From Paenibacillus phoenicis (lineage in GTDB: Bacteria > Bacillota > Bacilli > Paenibacillales > Paenibacillaceae), in assembly GCF_034718895.1 (NCBI RefSeq), contig NZ_JAYERP010000001.1:930001-994000 (forward strand): a stretch of DNA of 64,000 nucleotides. Direction: 5' to 3'. A model generated the notes under the pieces. That model was not told where the DNA came from and did no database searches. It was given only the letters and a program-made list of their open reading frames with translations. The translations under genes and the position numbers were made by a program. Below, piece after piece: positions 1 through 9,059 of the stretch (within the stretch, counting starts at the first letter, position 1; each line of letters begins with the position of its first letter).

Positions 1-582
1 ACGCGGCCTGGCTGCAGGCTTTACCGGCGGAGACACCGCTGATTTCGAGCGGTCTGGGAACACCAACTGCAGCGTAACGCCGGCGGCGAGGCCGGCAATC
101 CAGTGCACGGCGAGCAAGAGCAAGCCGACCTCAGGGCGGCTTAAGAAGCCTGCGCCAATCACAACGACGAGCAGCATCGGGCTGCAGAAGTGAGCTGCCG
201 CGGCGAGACGTTCGGCTTCACGCGCGGTGACCTTGCCCTGCTTATGCAGGGTCACCGCAGCTTCGGCTGCGGCAGGGAAGCCGGCTGTCATCCCAAGCGG
301 CAACACCCAGCCGTAGGAGCCGGGAAGGCCCAGAACGCGGCGGGTGAGAGGTTCCAGCAGCGTGCCCAGCCCGTGGGCGAACCCGGAGGCGATGAGCATT
401 TGCGACAGGACGACAAACGGCAGCAAGGCTGGGAACACGATGCGCCACCAAATGGCTAAGCCTTCCCCCGAAGCTTTAAACGCTTCGCCGGGGGCATATA
501 CGACGCAGATGACGACCAAAACGGCCAAAAATCCGGTTAGCCACGTGGAGAGCGGGCTGGCGGCCAAACGTTGGAAGTTCAT
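1..582 (-). CDS. ylbJ: Sporulation integral membrane protein YlbJ (3' part cut by window edge)
   Basis: The first 194 codons of a membrane protein read leftwards off the window edge with no stop. The start ATG at 582 follows a good ribosome site (GAAGGTGG) and opens with MNFQRLAASPLSTW. The protein is rich in hydrophobic helices, for example around residues 15-30, 45-65 and 95-115. It has the Gate-type stretch with GSYGWVLPLGMTAGFPAAAE near residues 90-110, typical of YlbJ and nucleoside-recognition Gate proteins. YlbJ is a sigma-E-controlled protein needed for heat-resistant spores in Bacillus; its transport substrate is not established. In Bacillus it also lies next to ylbL, but here it is divergent from it. 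The assignment rests on recognised sequence and synteny; the missing C-terminal half cannot be judged. Confidence 0.82.
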   Translation of the reverse strand, partial: MNFQRLAASPLSTWLTGFLAVLVVICVVYAPGEAFKASGEGLAIWWRIVFPALLPFVVLSQMLIASGFAHGLGTLLEPLTRRVLGLPGSYGWVLPLGMTAGFPAAAEAAVTLHKQGKVTAREAERLAAAAHFCSPMLLVVVIGAGFLSRPEVGLLLLAVHWIAGLAAGVTLQLVFPDRSKSAVSPPVKPAARPR

Positions 583-634
583 ATGTATAGATCCACCTTC
601 TTTGTCATTAGATAAAGACCGATAGCAAAATCAC

Positions 635-652
635 GCATAGTACATGCTATGC
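635..652. promoter_or_regulatory. Short inverted repeat between ylbJ and ylbL
   Basis: GCATAG and CTATGC arms are separated by six bases in the 179-bp divergent gap between ylbJ and ylbL. It could be an operator or part of a promoter for either gene. No convincing sigma-A or sigma-E promoter pair was picked out beside it, so the role is a guess. Confidence 0.3.
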
Positions 653-761
653 ATCAGCAGCGAAGGACAGACTACCGGTTTCGCATGGCGGGTGCATGCA
701 GAGAAGCGGCGGGCTGAGGGAGACGCGGATTCGCCGCCGCACAGGAAGGGAGGAGAACGGG

Positions 762-1790
762 ATGCGACCATCCAGAGCCAAAGCGTTAAAATCGGGACTG
801 TATGTGCTGATCCTTGCGGTGATCGTCTATGTTGTCGCCTACATGTCTACCCCGTATATGATCAATCAGCCGGGGACGGCAGAGGAAATCAAACCGATGG
901 TTTCCATCCCGTCGGGAGATCCCGAGGAAAAAGGCACTTTTATGCTGACCACGGTTTCCGTCAGTTACGCCAACGTTTGGATGTTGGCGGCGGCTCGCTT
1001 CAACAAGCATGCCGAGATCGTGAAGAAGGAAGCGGATCGCAATGACGAGGAGTACGAAACGCAGCAGCGGTATTACATGAGCAGCTCCCAATCGAATGCG
1101 ATCATGGCGGCTTATAATAAAGCCGGCGTCAAGTACGATATCGTCCCGGAGTACGTGTTTATCTTCGGCTTGTCTAAGGATAGCCCGCCCAAGGGGGATA
1201 TTCATTCCGGGGATATTATTCGAGAGGTAAAGGGACAGCCGGTCAAACGGTTTGAGGAGCTCGGCGCCCTGCTGCAGGACAATCAACCGGGGGATGTGGT
1301 CGATGTCCGCCTGGAACGCGGCGGCAAAACGATCGACCAGCAGGTGGAGCTCGTGGAGATCAAATCGGCTGACGGCGTGCGCAAGGTCGGTTTAGGCGTA
1401 TCGGTAGGCGAGCTGCGGAAGGTACAGGCAGCGGATCAGGCCAAGGAAGTGAAGTTTGCTGACACGCGGATCGGCGGTCCATCGGCCGGCTTGATGTTTA
1501 CGCTTGAGATTTATAATCAGTTGACGCCGGGGGACTTGAGCAAAGGCTACCGGGTGGCCGGCACCGGCACCATCGCCGAAGACGGCACCGTGGGAGCGAT
1601 CGGCGGCGTCCAGTTCAAGATCGTGGCGTCGGATCGGGAGAAGGCGGAAATATTTTTTGTTCCGGAGGCAAATTATAAGGTTGCGAAGGCCAAAGCAGAA
1701 GAAATCGGTTCGAAGATGAAGCTCGTCCCGGTGAAGAAGCTGGACGATGCCTTGGATTATTTGGCTTCGTTGGAGCCGAAGGCGTCATAA
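762..1790 (+). CDS. ylbL: PDZ domain plus Lon-type (S16) protease, YlbL/SepM family
   Basis: A 342-residue membrane-anchored serine protease. A transmembrane segment spans about residues 12-28. A PDZ domain covers about 125-200 (IHSGDIIREVKGQPV). A C-terminal Lon proteolytic domain covers about 230-340, with the catalytic Ser241 in GGPSAG and the likely partner Lys286 in GGVQFK. The ATPase part of Lon is absent, as expected for this family. Relatives cleave secreted peptides (SepM in streptococci) or the cell-division inhibitor YneA in Bacillus; the substrate here is inferred, not seen. The start at 762 is chosen because AGGAAGGGAGGAG lies just upstream; an in-frame start further up adds an arginine-rich, unconserved leader. 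It is convergent with tmcAL and divergent from ylbJ. Confidence 0.88.
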   Translation: MRPSRAKALKSGLYVLILAVIVYVVAYMSTPYMINQPGTAEEIKPMVSIPSGDPEEKGTFMLTTVSVSYANVWMLAAARFNKHAEIVKKEADRNDEEYETQQRYYMSSSQSNAIMAAYNKAGVKYDIVPEYVFIFGLSKDSPPKGDIHSGDIIREVKGQPVKRFEELGALLQDNQPGDVVDVRLERGGKTIDQQVELVEIKSADGVRKVGLGVSVGELRKVQAADQAKEVKFADTRIGGPSAGLMFTLEIYNQLTPGDLSKGYRVAGTGTIAEDGTVGAIGGVQFKIVASDREKAEIFFVPEANYKVAKAKAEEIGSKMKLVPVKKLDDALDYLASLEPKAS

Positions 1791-1845
1791 TCCAAGGGCG
1801 GGCGAATCCAGTTCGGCGGCGGGAGGCTTAGAGCGCTTTTAGCGA

Positions 1846-3087
1846 TCAATCCGTTAGGCGAATGGGCGCCTGACGGTACTCGCGCAGCAGCTCCTCCGCG
1901 CTGCGCTTTGGCATAGCATTCGCATATACGGCAGCGGCCCGAATGTCGAGATTCAGCTGCGGGTGCTCCAATTCAGCAGCCCGGGTGATGATCGGCAGCC
2001 GGGCCGTTTGTTTCATCCGCTTCAGCAGTTGCTGCCCGGCCGCGCTAAAGCCAAGCACGCGCAGATACCCCGGGCCTTGAGCGAGCGCCTCTGGCGCCAG
2101 CAACTCGCGGGGATGCTGCAAGAGAATATGCAGCAGCGTGCGCTGCAGTTTCGTATGCGTGTAGCGTTTCGTCTTGAGCTGCGCGAGCAGCTCGGCGACG
2201 GTGGGCTCTGCCAAGCGGGGCAGCGTCTTTTTGATCCGGTATTCCAGCCCTTCGGTCACCTCGTGAAGGGCGGCCAGCTGCTCCGGAGACGCCAGGAGCA
2301 GCTGATGGAAGAGCGGCGCGGCCAAGCTCTCCCACGTCACGGGCCCGCGTCCCGCCGCGAACTCGCGGGCGAGGACCTCCGCCGTGAACGGCGGGAGATA
2401 CGGCGCGGCCGCGGCAAGGCCGCCGCCGGCGATCAGCCGCCGCACGGCGGTGGCGCTGGCGATGCTCGCGTCCGTTGGCGCGACATCGCCGTATCCCGCG
2501 GCCCGGCGCCGGACGGTGGCCGGCGCGATGCCGCTGCCCAGCCGCCGCAGCGCGATCAGGTAGTGCAGCCCCAAACTGTTGTTGGGCTGCTCCAGCAGCG
2601 CTTGCGCTGCGCACGTATCGGCGGCGCTGCCGCCGAGCGTACGCGCGGCTGCGGCCGCATAGGCCGCGGGGTAGCTCGCCCCGGTGGCGAGCTCCTCCGC
2701 GAGGGCCGCCCGCAGCGCTTGCGGTTCGGCGGCCAGCCGCTCGGCCAGCGGCAGCAGCGCCGTCAGCGCGCCGGCTTCGCTGCCGAAGCACAGATGCGTC
2801 GTGATCCCCGTCGCATCCAGCAACGCCACGGCTCCGTAGGCGAACCACTCCGCCGGCTGGGCCGCGTAGGCGACCGGCAGCTCCAGCACCACGTCGACCC
2901 CGAGGCGGAGGGCCATCTCGGCCCGCGCCCACTTGTCGACAAGCGCCGGCTCGCCGCGCTGCAGGAAATCGCCGCTCATCACGGCGATGACCGCGTCCGC
3001 CTGAGTCAGTCGCTTGGCCTCGGCGAAATGGTAGGCGTGACCGTTATGCAGCGGATTATATTCAACGATGATCCCTACGATCTTCAA
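1846..3087 (-). CDS. tmcAL: tRNA(Met) cytidine acetate ligase TmcAL
   Basis: A 413-residue nucleotidyltransferase-like enzyme (YlbM). It uses ATP and acetate to make N4-acetylcytidine at the wobble base of elongator tRNA-Met. The N-terminus (MKIVGIIVEYNPLHNGH) carries the HxxH signature at His14-His17, followed by VMSGDFLQRGEPAL, both hallmarks of the family. Length matches the usual 400-415 residues. It is read opposite to ylbL and ylbN, with AAGGAG about ten bases before the ATG. The middle of the gene is very GC- and alanine-rich, so several long open frames on the other strand here are shadows. In Bacillus the gene likewise sits between ylbL and ylbN, although all in one direction. Confidence 0.92.
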   Translation of the reverse strand: MKIVGIIVEYNPLHNGHAYHFAEAKRLTQADAVIAVMSGDFLQRGEPALVDKWARAEMALRLGVDVVLELPVAYAAQPAEWFAYGAVALLDATGITTHLCFGSEAGALTALLPLAERLAAEPQALRAALAEELATGASYPAAYAAAAARTLGGSAADTCAAQALLEQPNNSLGLHYLIALRRLGSGIAPATVRRRAAGYGDVAPTDASIASATAVRRLIAGGGLAAAAPYLPPFTAEVLAREFAAGRGPVTWESLAAPLFHQLLLASPEQLAALHEVTEGLEYRIKKTLPRLAEPTVAELLAQLKTKRYTHTKLQRTLLHILLQHPRELLAPEALAQGPGYLRVLGFSAAGQQLLKRMKQTARLPIITRAAELEHPQLNLDIRAAAVYANAMPKRSAEELLREYRQAPIRLTD

Positions 3088-3138
3088 AGGACTCGACTCC
3101 TTATTCTCCGGGGTGATAGTTTCGATTTTTTATTTATG

Positions 3139-3158
3139 AATATACCACAATATACCAC
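3139..3158. repeat. Tandem 10-bp direct repeat upstream of tmcAL
   Basis: AATATACCAC occurs twice in direct succession. On the minus strand this gives two TATATT-like blocks ahead of tmcAL, so a -10 element may lie inside. The repeat is seen directly; the promoter role is inference. Confidence 0.6.
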
Positions 3159-3224
3159 GAAATCCCCGCGGTACGGCAAGGATGAAATCGGCTGCGGCTT
3201 TTCCGCGGGAAAATCGCTTTATTG

Positions 3225-3254
3225 TTGACAAAACTTACTTAAAATCGGTATAAT
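3225..3254 (+). promoter_or_regulatory. Sigma-A promoter for ylbN-rpmF
   Basis: TTGACA (3225-3230) and TATAAT (3249-3254) are separated by 18 bases. Both hexamers are perfect matches to the consensus, 27 bases before the chosen ylbN start. It should drive ylbN and rpmF constitutively. Confidence 0.85.
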
Positions 3255-3281
3255 AACTTTTGTTTGTTTGGAGTGATGCTG

Positions 3282-3803
3282 ATGATTATTCATTTACGTC
3301 AGGTGAACTCGTCCGGAGCTCCGGTGAAGATTCATCAAGCCTTGGACGTAAGCCATGTCGTTAAAGGTCGCAGGGACATTACCGCGATCAGTCCGCTTCA
3401 GGTCGATTTGCAGGCGGAAGCCGCAGGCGGAGACGTTGTCGATGTCAAAGGCCAGCTGACTGCAGAGCTCGATATGACCTGTTCCCGGTGTCTGAAGCCC
3501 TTGAAGCAGGTCGTGCAAGCGGAGTTTTCAGAAAGCTTCAAACAAGGCGACGATCCCGAGACAGACGTACAGGCGCAGGAAGAAGACGATGACTTGCATT
3601 ATGTCGCCGACGACAAAGTCGATCTGGTGCCGTACGTGGAAGAGACGCTGTTGCTTCATCTTCCGTATGCCGCTCTGTGCGAGGAATCTTGCAAAGGGCT
3701 GTGCCCGGTTTGCGGAACGGATCGGAACGAGCGGGATTGCGGCTGCAATACGGATAAGATCGATCCGCGACTCGCAGCGCTCGGCGATTTTTTCAAAAAA
3801 TAA
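3282..3803 (+). CDS. ylbN: YlbN/YceD family protein (DUF177), linked to 23S rRNA / L32
   Basis: A DUF177 protein of 173 residues from the chosen ATG. Family members are almost always encoded just before rpmF, as here, and are linked to 23S rRNA accumulation or ribosome assembly in plants and bacteria; the biochemical role is not settled. Two cysteine pairs (DMTCSRCLKP, then CEESCKGLCPVCG with a later CGC) suggest a bound zinc ion. The acidic stretch QAQEEDDDLHYVADDKVDL is also typical. The start at 3282 has GGAG at a spacing of eight; an ATG two codons upstream and a TTG at 3264 are alternatives. The gene follows a consensus promoter and ends 59 bases before rpmF. Confidence 0.85.
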   Translation: MIIHLRQVNSSGAPVKIHQALDVSHVVKGRRDITAISPLQVDLQAEAAGGDVVDVKGQLTAELDMTCSRCLKPLKQVVQAEFSESFKQGDDPETDVQAQEEDDDLHYVADDKVDLVPYVEETLLLHLPYAALCEESCKGLCPVCGTDRNERDCGCNTDKIDPRLAALGDFFKK

Positions 3804-3862
3804 GCAAGTAAACAAGAAATAAAGCCCCGGTTAGGGTTGACTTGAATAAGGAGGTGGGAACC

Positions 3863-4036
3863 ATGGCAGTACCTCAACGGAGAACGTCCAAAACGCGCCG
3901 CGACAAACGCCGCACGCATTTCAAATTGGCTGTGCCGGGCATGGTAAAATGTGAACAATGCGGAGAATTGAAGCTTGCTCACCACGTTTGCAAAGTTTGC
4001 GGAACTTACAAATCGAGAGAAATCATTGGCCAATAA
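3863..4036 (+). CDS. rpmF: 50S ribosomal protein L32 (zinc-binding form)
   Basis: A 57-residue basic protein beginning [17 protein letters not shown], the diagnostic L32 N-terminus. Two CxxC pairs (CEQCG and CKVCG) make this the zinc-ribbon version. The ATG sits eight bases after AAGGAGGTGG, a near-perfect ribosome site, so a seven-codon upstream extension is rejected. It is co-transcribed with ylbN and followed by a strong terminator. Confidence 0.97.
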   Translation: MAVPQRRTSKTRRDKRRTHFKLAVPGMVKCEQCGELKLAHHVCKVCGTYKSREIIGQ

Positions 4037-4056
4037 GCTTAGGCAACAACTTAAAG

Positions 4057-4090
4057 TAGTACTTCATTTCGATGAGGTGCTATTTTTTTT
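4057..4090 (+). terminator. Rho-independent terminator after rpmF
   Basis: TAGTACTTCAT pairs through a TTCG tetraloop with ATGAGGTGCTA (two G-U pairs), followed by eight T. It separates the ylbN-rpmF unit from the fatty-acid operon. Confidence 0.88.
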
Positions 4091-4168
4091 GTCTTTGTTG
4101 TCACGGCCTCCCGTCAGGTTTATGGCAATTTCGCTTTTCTTTTGGGACGGGATGCTTTATACTACATT

Positions 4169-4185
4169 TTAGTACCAGGTTCTAA
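4169..4185. promoter_or_regulatory. FapR operator
   Basis: TTAGTACCAGGTTCTAA is a near-perfect match to the FapR box known from Bacillus (TTAGTACCxGGTACTAA type). One position breaks the dyad: GGTTC instead of GGTAC. It lies about 80 bases before fapR, just after a TATACT block (4158-4163) that could be the -10 element, so bound FapR would block transcription start. This fits autoregulation of fapR-plsX-fab, released by malonyl-CoA. Confidence 0.85.
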
Positions 4186-4246
4186 AGAAAAGCTTCGCCA
4201 ACTATTACATATAAGGGAACGTTATTTATAGATAGACCATCATTGC

Positions 4247-4879
4247 TTGCTGAAAAGGGGGGGGATACCCATCGAACGTTTGCCGAAGCGGGCGAGGCAG
4301 CAGCAGCTCGTCCAAATGATTGAAGCCAACCCGTTTATTACGGACCAAGAGCTGACCCGTCAGCTGAAAGTCAGCATTCAGACGATCCGTCTTGACCGCA
4401 TGGAGCTGGGCATCCCAGAGCTTCGGGAGCGGATGAAGCTGATGGCGGAACGGTCGTACGACCAGGTTCGTTCCTTGCCGCTGCATGAGGTCATCGGGGA
4501 AATCGTCGATCTGCAGCTGGACAAGAGCGGGATCTCCATCTTTGAAATCCGCGAGGAGCATGTGTTCTCCCGAACAGGGATCGCCCGTGGACACCATGTG
4601 TTCGCGCAGGCGAACTCCTTGGCGGTGGCTGTGATCAACGATGAAATCGCTTTGACGTTCTCTGCAGACATCCGGTTTATCCGTTCGGTGCATCTCGGAG
4701 AGAAATGCATTGCGAAAGCTTATGTAAGACCTAATTCCGGCCAAAAAGGCAAAGCCAAGGTTGAGGTCTTTACTTACGTAGGCGAAGAAATGGTATTCCA
4801 GGGGAATTTCGTCATCTACCGGTCCACCGGGGAGGACACTTCAGAAGGAGGAAGAAGTCAGCATGAGAATCGCCATTGA
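4247..4879 (+). CDS. fapR: Fatty-acid and phospholipid synthesis repressor FapR
   Basis: A DeoR-like winged helix-turn-helix ([20 protein letters not shown]) is followed by a hot-dog effector domain ([20 protein letters not shown] and [20 protein letters not shown]), the FapR architecture. FapR represses lipid-synthesis genes and is released by malonyl-CoA. The operator at 4169 and the adjoining plsX and fab genes support the name. The start is unclear: 4247 is an in-frame TTG, but the ribosome site is a run of eight G directly downstream of it. The protein usually begins near the ERLPKRARQ stretch, where only ATC (4271) or TTG (4280) is available. The gene overlaps plsX by 17 bases. Confidence 0.9.
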   Translation: MLKRGGIPIERLPKRARQQQLVQMIEANPFITDQELTRQLKVSIQTIRLDRMELGIPELRERMKLMAERSYDQVRSLPLHEVIGEIVDLQLDKSGISIFEIREEHVFSRTGIARGHHVFAQANSLAVAVINDEIALTFSADIRFIRSVHLGEKCIAKAYVRPNSGQKGKAKVEVFTYVGEEMVFQGNFVIYRSTGEDTSEGGRSQHENRH

Positions 4880-5849
4880 TGCGATGGGCGGGGATCACGC
4901 GCCGCAGAGCACGGTTGAGGGTGCGCTGGCCGCAGCCAAGGAATGGGGCGATACCGAAATCATTCTGGTTGGTAATGAGCAAGTGCTGAAGCCGATGCTC
5001 CAGGGAGCGCCGGCAAATTTACGAATCTATCACGCGTCCGAAGTGATTGAAGCGGAGGACGAGCCGGTCAAGGCAGTTCGCCGCAAAAAGGACGCCTCAA
5101 TGGTTGTCGCCGGACGGCTTGTCCGCGAAGGGGAAGCCGAGGCGATGATCTCCGCCGGCAACACCGGTGCGCTGATGACCACGGGTCTGCTGGTGGTCGG
5201 GCGGATGGAGGGGATCGAGCGGCCCGCGTTGGCGCCGATGATCCCGACTGTTGACGAGCGTGGAGTGTTAGCGCTCGACCTCGGTGCCAACATGGACGCC
5301 AAGCCGGAGCATCTGGCGCAGTATGCGCTGATGGGCAGCATCTATCGCGAGAAGGTGCACGGCATCAACAAACCGCGGGTGGGTCTGCTGAATGTCGGCA
5401 CCGAAGCGAAGAAAGGAAACGAGCTCACCAAAGCGGCTTTCCCGCTGCTTACGTCGATGCCGATCAACTTTGTTGGGAACGTGGAAGCCCGGGACATCTT
5501 GACCGGAGCTTGCGACGTGCTGGTGTGTGACGGCTTTGCGGGAAATATTTTGCTGAAATCGCTGGAAGGTACGGCGGGCACAATGTTTTCGATTCTGAAG
5601 AAGGAATTTTCGAAATCGTTGAAGAACAAGCTGGCTGCAGCTGTGTTAATGCCGTCGCTGCGCGGCTTGAAGAAGACGCTTGATTACAAGGAGCATGGCG
5701 GAGCGCCGCTTCTGGGATTAAGCGGGTTGGTCGTGAAGGGACATGGCTCCTCTGACGGAGGGGCCATTAAGAACGCTGTACGCCAAGCGCGAACGGCGCT
5801 GCAAAGCAAATTGACGGAGAGTATAGCACGTGAAATCAGCGGGGAGTGA
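4863..5849 (+). CDS. plsX: Phosphate acyltransferase PlsX
   Basis: A 328-residue peripheral membrane enzyme that converts acyl-ACP to acyl-phosphate, the first step of phosphatidic acid synthesis in Gram-positive bacteria. The N-terminus [15 protein letters not shown] is the family signature; [20 protein letters not shown] and [10 protein letters not shown] follow as expected. The ATG overlaps the end of fapR and follows AGAAGGAGGAAG. It runs directly into fabH with no gap, so the two are translationally coupled. Confidence 0.96.
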   Translation: MRIAIDAMGGDHAPQSTVEGALAAAKEWGDTEIILVGNEQVLKPMLQGAPANLRIYHASEVIEAEDEPVKAVRRKKDASMVVAGRLVREGEAEAMISAGNTGALMTTGLLVVGRMEGIERPALAPMIPTVDERGVLALDLGANMDAKPEHLAQYALMGSIYREKVHGINKPRVGLLNVGTEAKKGNELTKAAFPLLTSMPINFVGNVEARDILTGACDVLVCDGFAGNILLKSLEGTAGTMFSILKKEFSKSLKNKLAAAVLMPSLRGLKKTLDYKEHGGAPLLGLSGLVVKGHGSSDGGAIKNAVRQARTALQSKLTESIAREISGE

Positions 5850-6848
5850 ATGACGATAGTGACAAAATTACGTTCGGTTGGAATTATCGGGACCGGGAAA
5901 TACGTTCCGGAGAAGGTGCTGACGAATGCCGATTTGGAGAAAATCGTAGATACGAACGACGAATGGATCGTTTCGCGTACAGGAATTAAAGAACGGCATA
6001 TCGCCGCACCGGACCAAGCGTCCTCCGACTTGGCTTATGAAGCGGCCGTTCGGGCGTTGGATTCCGCGGGTTTGCGGGCTGAGGAGCTGGATTTGATCAT
6101 CGTGGCTACAATTACCCCGGACATGGCGTTCCCTTCGACCGCCTGCATTTTGCAGGATAAGCTCGGTGCGAAAAAGGCGGCCGCCTTTGATTTGTCCGCT
6201 GCTTGCTCGGGGTTTGTCTACGGGATGGCCACCGCCAACGGATTCATTCAGACCGGAATGTACCGGAATGCACTGGTGATCGGTGTGGATACCTTGTCCC
6301 GCATCACGGATTATACGGACCGGAACACTTGCGTCTTGTTTGGGGACGGAGCCGGGGCTGTCGTTCTCGGCGAGGTGCCGGAAGGCCGCGGGTTTTTGTC
6401 CTTCGATCTCGGCGCGGAAGGGGCCGGCGGTGAGTTGCTGAAGCTCGAAGCGGGCGGTTCCCGGCTTCCGGCTTCGGAGGCGACTGTGGCGGATCGCAAG
6501 CATTACATTTATATGAATGGCCGCGAGGTGTTCAAGTTTGCCGTACGCGTGATGGGAACGGCAACCGAAGAAGTGCTGCGCAAAGCAGGGAAGACCAAAG
6601 AGGACATCGATCTCTTTGTCCCTCACCAGGCGAATATCCGAATCATCCAATCGGCGAGGGAGCGTCTGAATCTGCCGGAGGAGAAATGCGTGATCAATGT
6701 GGATAAATACGCCAACACTTCGGCGGCTTCGATCCCGCTGGCTCTGGTTGAAGCGGCAGAGGATGGACGCATGAAGGAAGGCGACACCATCCTGCTGGTT
6801 GGCTTCGGGGGCGGATTAACCTGGGGCGCATCCGTACTCGTATGGTAA
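5850..6848 (+). CDS. fabH: Beta-ketoacyl-ACP synthase III FabH
   Basis: A 332-residue initiating condensing enzyme joining acyl-CoA and malonyl-ACP. The Cys119-His259-Asn289 triad is visible in ACSGF, VPHQAN and YANTSA. The start ATG abuts the plsX stop, with CGGGGAG just upstream; an in-frame GTG three codons later is a weaker option. In B. subtilis fabH paralogues lie elsewhere, so its place inside the plsX-fabD cluster is a difference in layout. FapR control through the operator at 4169 is inferred. Confidence 0.96.
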   Translation: MTIVTKLRSVGIIGTGKYVPEKVLTNADLEKIVDTNDEWIVSRTGIKERHIAAPDQASSDLAYEAAVRALDSAGLRAEELDLIIVATITPDMAFPSTACILQDKLGAKKAAAFDLSAACSGFVYGMATANGFIQTGMYRNALVIGVDTLSRITDYTDRNTCVLFGDGAGAVVLGEVPEGRGFLSFDLGAEGAGGELLKLEAGGSRLPASEATVADRKHYIYMNGREVFKFAVRVMGTATEEVLRKAGKTKEDIDLFVPHQANIRIIQSARERLNLPEEKCVINVDKYANTSAASIPLALVEAAEDGRMKEGDTILLVGFGGGLTWGASVLVW

Positions 6849-6919
6849 TCTAGGCTTTCGCCATAGGACATGCGGGTGGATGGTCATTCACCGGACTTTT
6901 ACGATAGGGAGTGCACAGG

Positions 6920-7858
6920 ATGGGCAAAATCGCTTTTGTTTTTCCGGGACAGGGTTCCCAAAGCGTTGGAATGGGCAAGGATATATATGACGCGCTGCCG
7001 GAGGCGCGGGCGCGGTTTGAAGCTGCGGATGAGCAGCTTGACTTCAAGCTCACCGATCTGATCTTCGGCGGCCCGGATACGGAGCTGAAGCAAACGGCCA
7101 ATACGCAGCCTGCGCTCTTAACGACTAGCGTGGCGTTGTATGAGGCGTTTGCGGCCAAAGGCTTTCAGCCGGACTATGTAGCCGGCCACAGCCTGGGGGA
7201 ATACAGCGCGCTGACCGCAGCCGGCGTTCTTAACTTCGAAGATGCCGTGAAGCTTGTACGTGCGCGCGGTGAATATATGGAACAAGCGGTGCCGGGCGGG
7301 CAAGGCGCGATGGCAGCCGTCCTTGGCGGCGAACGGGACGCGCTTGCCAAGCTGTGCGCCGACATTACCGCCGGCGGTGCGCTAGTTGAGCTGGCGAATG
7401 TGAACTGCCCTGGGCAGATTGTGGTCTCGGGAAGCCGAGAAGGGGTTGACCTCGTCATTGAGCGGGTGAAGGAAATCGGGGCCAAACGGGCGATTCCCCT
7501 GGAGGTCAGCGGACCGTTCCACTCTTCTTTGATGAAGACGGCTGCGGAACGGCTGGGCGAACGGCTGGCCGCCGCTTCGTTCAGCGATGCCAAGGTGCCG
7601 GTTGTCGCTAATGTGACGGCTCGTCCCGTACAAAGCGGGGCAGAGATTGCCGAATTGCTGGTTCGTCAAGTTTATTCTCCTGTGCTTTGGGAGGATAGCG
7701 TGAGTTGGCTCCTTTCCCAAGGCGTGGATACGTTCGTAGAGATCGGGCCTGGCAGCGTCTTAACCGGATTAATCAAAAAAATCGATAAATCGGCGCGGCT
7801 GTTTAACGTTAGCGGATTGGACAGCCTGGAACAAACGGCTGCAGCTTTAACCGAATAG
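6920..7858 (+). CDS. fabD: Malonyl-CoA:ACP transacylase FabD
   Basis: A 312-residue acyltransferase that loads malonate onto ACP. It begins MGKIAFVFPGQGSQ, contains the nucleophile Ser91 in GHSLGE, and has the catalytic His201 in SGPFHS. The ATG at 6920 has GGGA nine bases upstream; an in-frame GTG at 6911 adds only three residues and is not favoured. It follows fabH after 71 bases in the same direction. Confidence 0.96.
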   Translation: MGKIAFVFPGQGSQSVGMGKDIYDALPEARARFEAADEQLDFKLTDLIFGGPDTELKQTANTQPALLTTSVALYEAFAAKGFQPDYVAGHSLGEYSALTAAGVLNFEDAVKLVRARGEYMEQAVPGGQGAMAAVLGGERDALAKLCADITAGGALVELANVNCPGQIVVSGSREGVDLVIERVKEIGAKRAIPLEVSGPFHSSLMKTAAERLGERLAAASFSDAKVPVVANVTARPVQSGAEIAELLVRQVYSPVLWEDSVSWLLSQGVDTFVEIGPGSVLTGLIKKIDKSARLFNVSGLDSLEQTAAALTE

Positions 7859-7994
7859 GCCGATTTAGCCTTAGGTTTTACCATCGCCGCAAAGGTGCCG
7901 CTTGGCGCAAAGAATGGCGATAGGATCATAGAGGCAATCTAGAGCTTTGATTTTTAAATGCTTCGCATAGGTTAGGCGAAAGGAGATGAACCGT

Positions 7995-8744
7995 ATGAGC
8001 AAACCGCTGCAAGGGAAAACCGCTTTGGTCACGGGGGCTTCACGTGGAATTGGCCGCAGCATTGCGCTTGCTTTGGCCGAGGCGGGAGCTGACGTTGTTG
8101 TAAACTATGCGGGGAATGAAGAAGCCGCCGCCCGCGTCGTTTCCGAAATCGAGGCGCTTGGTGTGAAATCCTACGCGGTTAAAGCGCATGTAGGCAGCAG
8201 CGAGCAGTTCGAGGAAATGGTGAAATCCATGCTGGATGCGTGGGGCCGGATCGATATTCTCGTGAATAACGCAGGGATTACAAGAGATAATTTAATTATG
8301 CGCATGAAGGAAGAAGAATTTGATCAAGTCATCGAGACGAATCTCAAAGGCGTATTTAACGGCATCAAAGCCGTGACCCGCCCGATGATGAAGCAGCGCT
8401 CGGGACGAATTATCAATATCTCTTCGGTGGTCGGCGTGCTCGGCAATGCGGGTCAGGCGAACTATGTCGCCGCCAAAGCCGGGGTTATTGGCTTGACCAA
8501 ATCATCGGCGCGCGAGCTGGCTTCGCGCGGGATCACCGTGAATTGCGTCGCCCCCGGGTTTATCGATACCGATATGACGGGCGAGCTTCCGGAGGAGTAT
8601 CGCCAGAAGCTGCTGGCGGATATCCCATTGGCCCGCTTGGGACAACCTGAGGAGATCGCCAGCGTGGTTCTGTTCCTCGCCTCGGACAGCGCGGCATATA
8701 TGACCGGTCAAACGCTGCACGTAGACGGCGGAATGTATATGTAA
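7995..8744 (+). CDS. fabG: 3-oxoacyl-ACP reductase FabG
   Basis: A 249-residue NADPH-dependent short-chain dehydrogenase that reduces beta-ketoacyl-ACP. It shows the TGASRGIG nucleotide motif (13-20), NNAG (91-94) and the catalytic Ser144-Tyr157-Lys161. The ATG at 7995 has AAAGGAG nine bases upstream, so an in-frame ATG three codons earlier (inside the ribosome site) is rejected. The 136-bp gap after fabD holds imperfect repeats of ATCGCC/GGCGAT that could form a weak hairpin. Confidence 0.95.
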   Translation: MSKPLQGKTALVTGASRGIGRSIALALAEAGADVVVNYAGNEEAAARVVSEIEALGVKSYAVKAHVGSSEQFEEMVKSMLDAWGRIDILVNNAGITRDNLIMRMKEEEFDQVIETNLKGVFNGIKAVTRPMMKQRSGRIINISSVVGVLGNAGQANYVAAKAGVIGLTKSSARELASRGITVNCVAPGFIDTDMTGELPEEYRQKLLADIPLARLGQPEEIASVVLFLASDSAAYMTGQTLHVDGGMYM

Positions 8745-8765
8745 AAATCACGCCTTTCGCTTCTA

Positions 8766-8794
8766 TGGCATTTTAACTTCAAATCTCTTATAAT
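8766..8794 (+). promoter_or_regulatory. Possible promoter before acpP
   Basis: A perfect TATAAT (8789-8794) lies 22 bases before the acpP start. The matching -35 position (TGGCAT) is poor. It may give acpP extra transcription, which would fit the high demand for ACP. Confidence 0.35.
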
Positions 8795-8815
8795 ACCAAA
8801 GAGGAGGTGAACCGG

Positions 8816-9049
8816 ATGTCCGATATCTTGGATCGCGTAAAACGCATTGTAGTGGATCGCCTCGGCGCTGATGAAGCCGAAGTGACGCTGGAAGCGTCTT
8901 TCAAAGACGACTTGGGTGCGGATTCGCTTGACGTAGTTGAGTTGGTCATGGAATTGGAAGATGAATTCGATCTGGAAATTTCCGACGAAGATGCAGAGAA
9001 GATTACGACTGTAGGTGAAGTTGTAAACTACATACAATCTCATACCTAA
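8816..9049 (+). CDS. acpP: Acyl carrier protein
   Basis: A 77-residue acidic protein with the GADSLD motif; Ser37 is the site for 4'-phosphopantetheine. It carries growing acyl chains for the neighbouring Fab enzymes and for PlsX. AGAGGAGGTGA lies eight bases before the ATG, one of the strongest ribosome sites in the cluster. A possible promoter lies just before it and a hairpin follows. Confidence 0.98.
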   Translation: MSDILDRVKRIVVDRLGADEAEVTLEASFKDDLGADSLDVVELVMELEDEFDLEISDEDAEKITTVGEVVNYIQSHT

Positions 9050-9059
9050 TGTCATCCAA

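Noticed and set aside
1963-3228. Long plus-strand open frame opposite tmcAL
   Set aside because: A shadow of the GC-rich tmcAL gene: arginine- and glutamine-rich, no recognisable motif, while the minus-strand protein is a clear family member.
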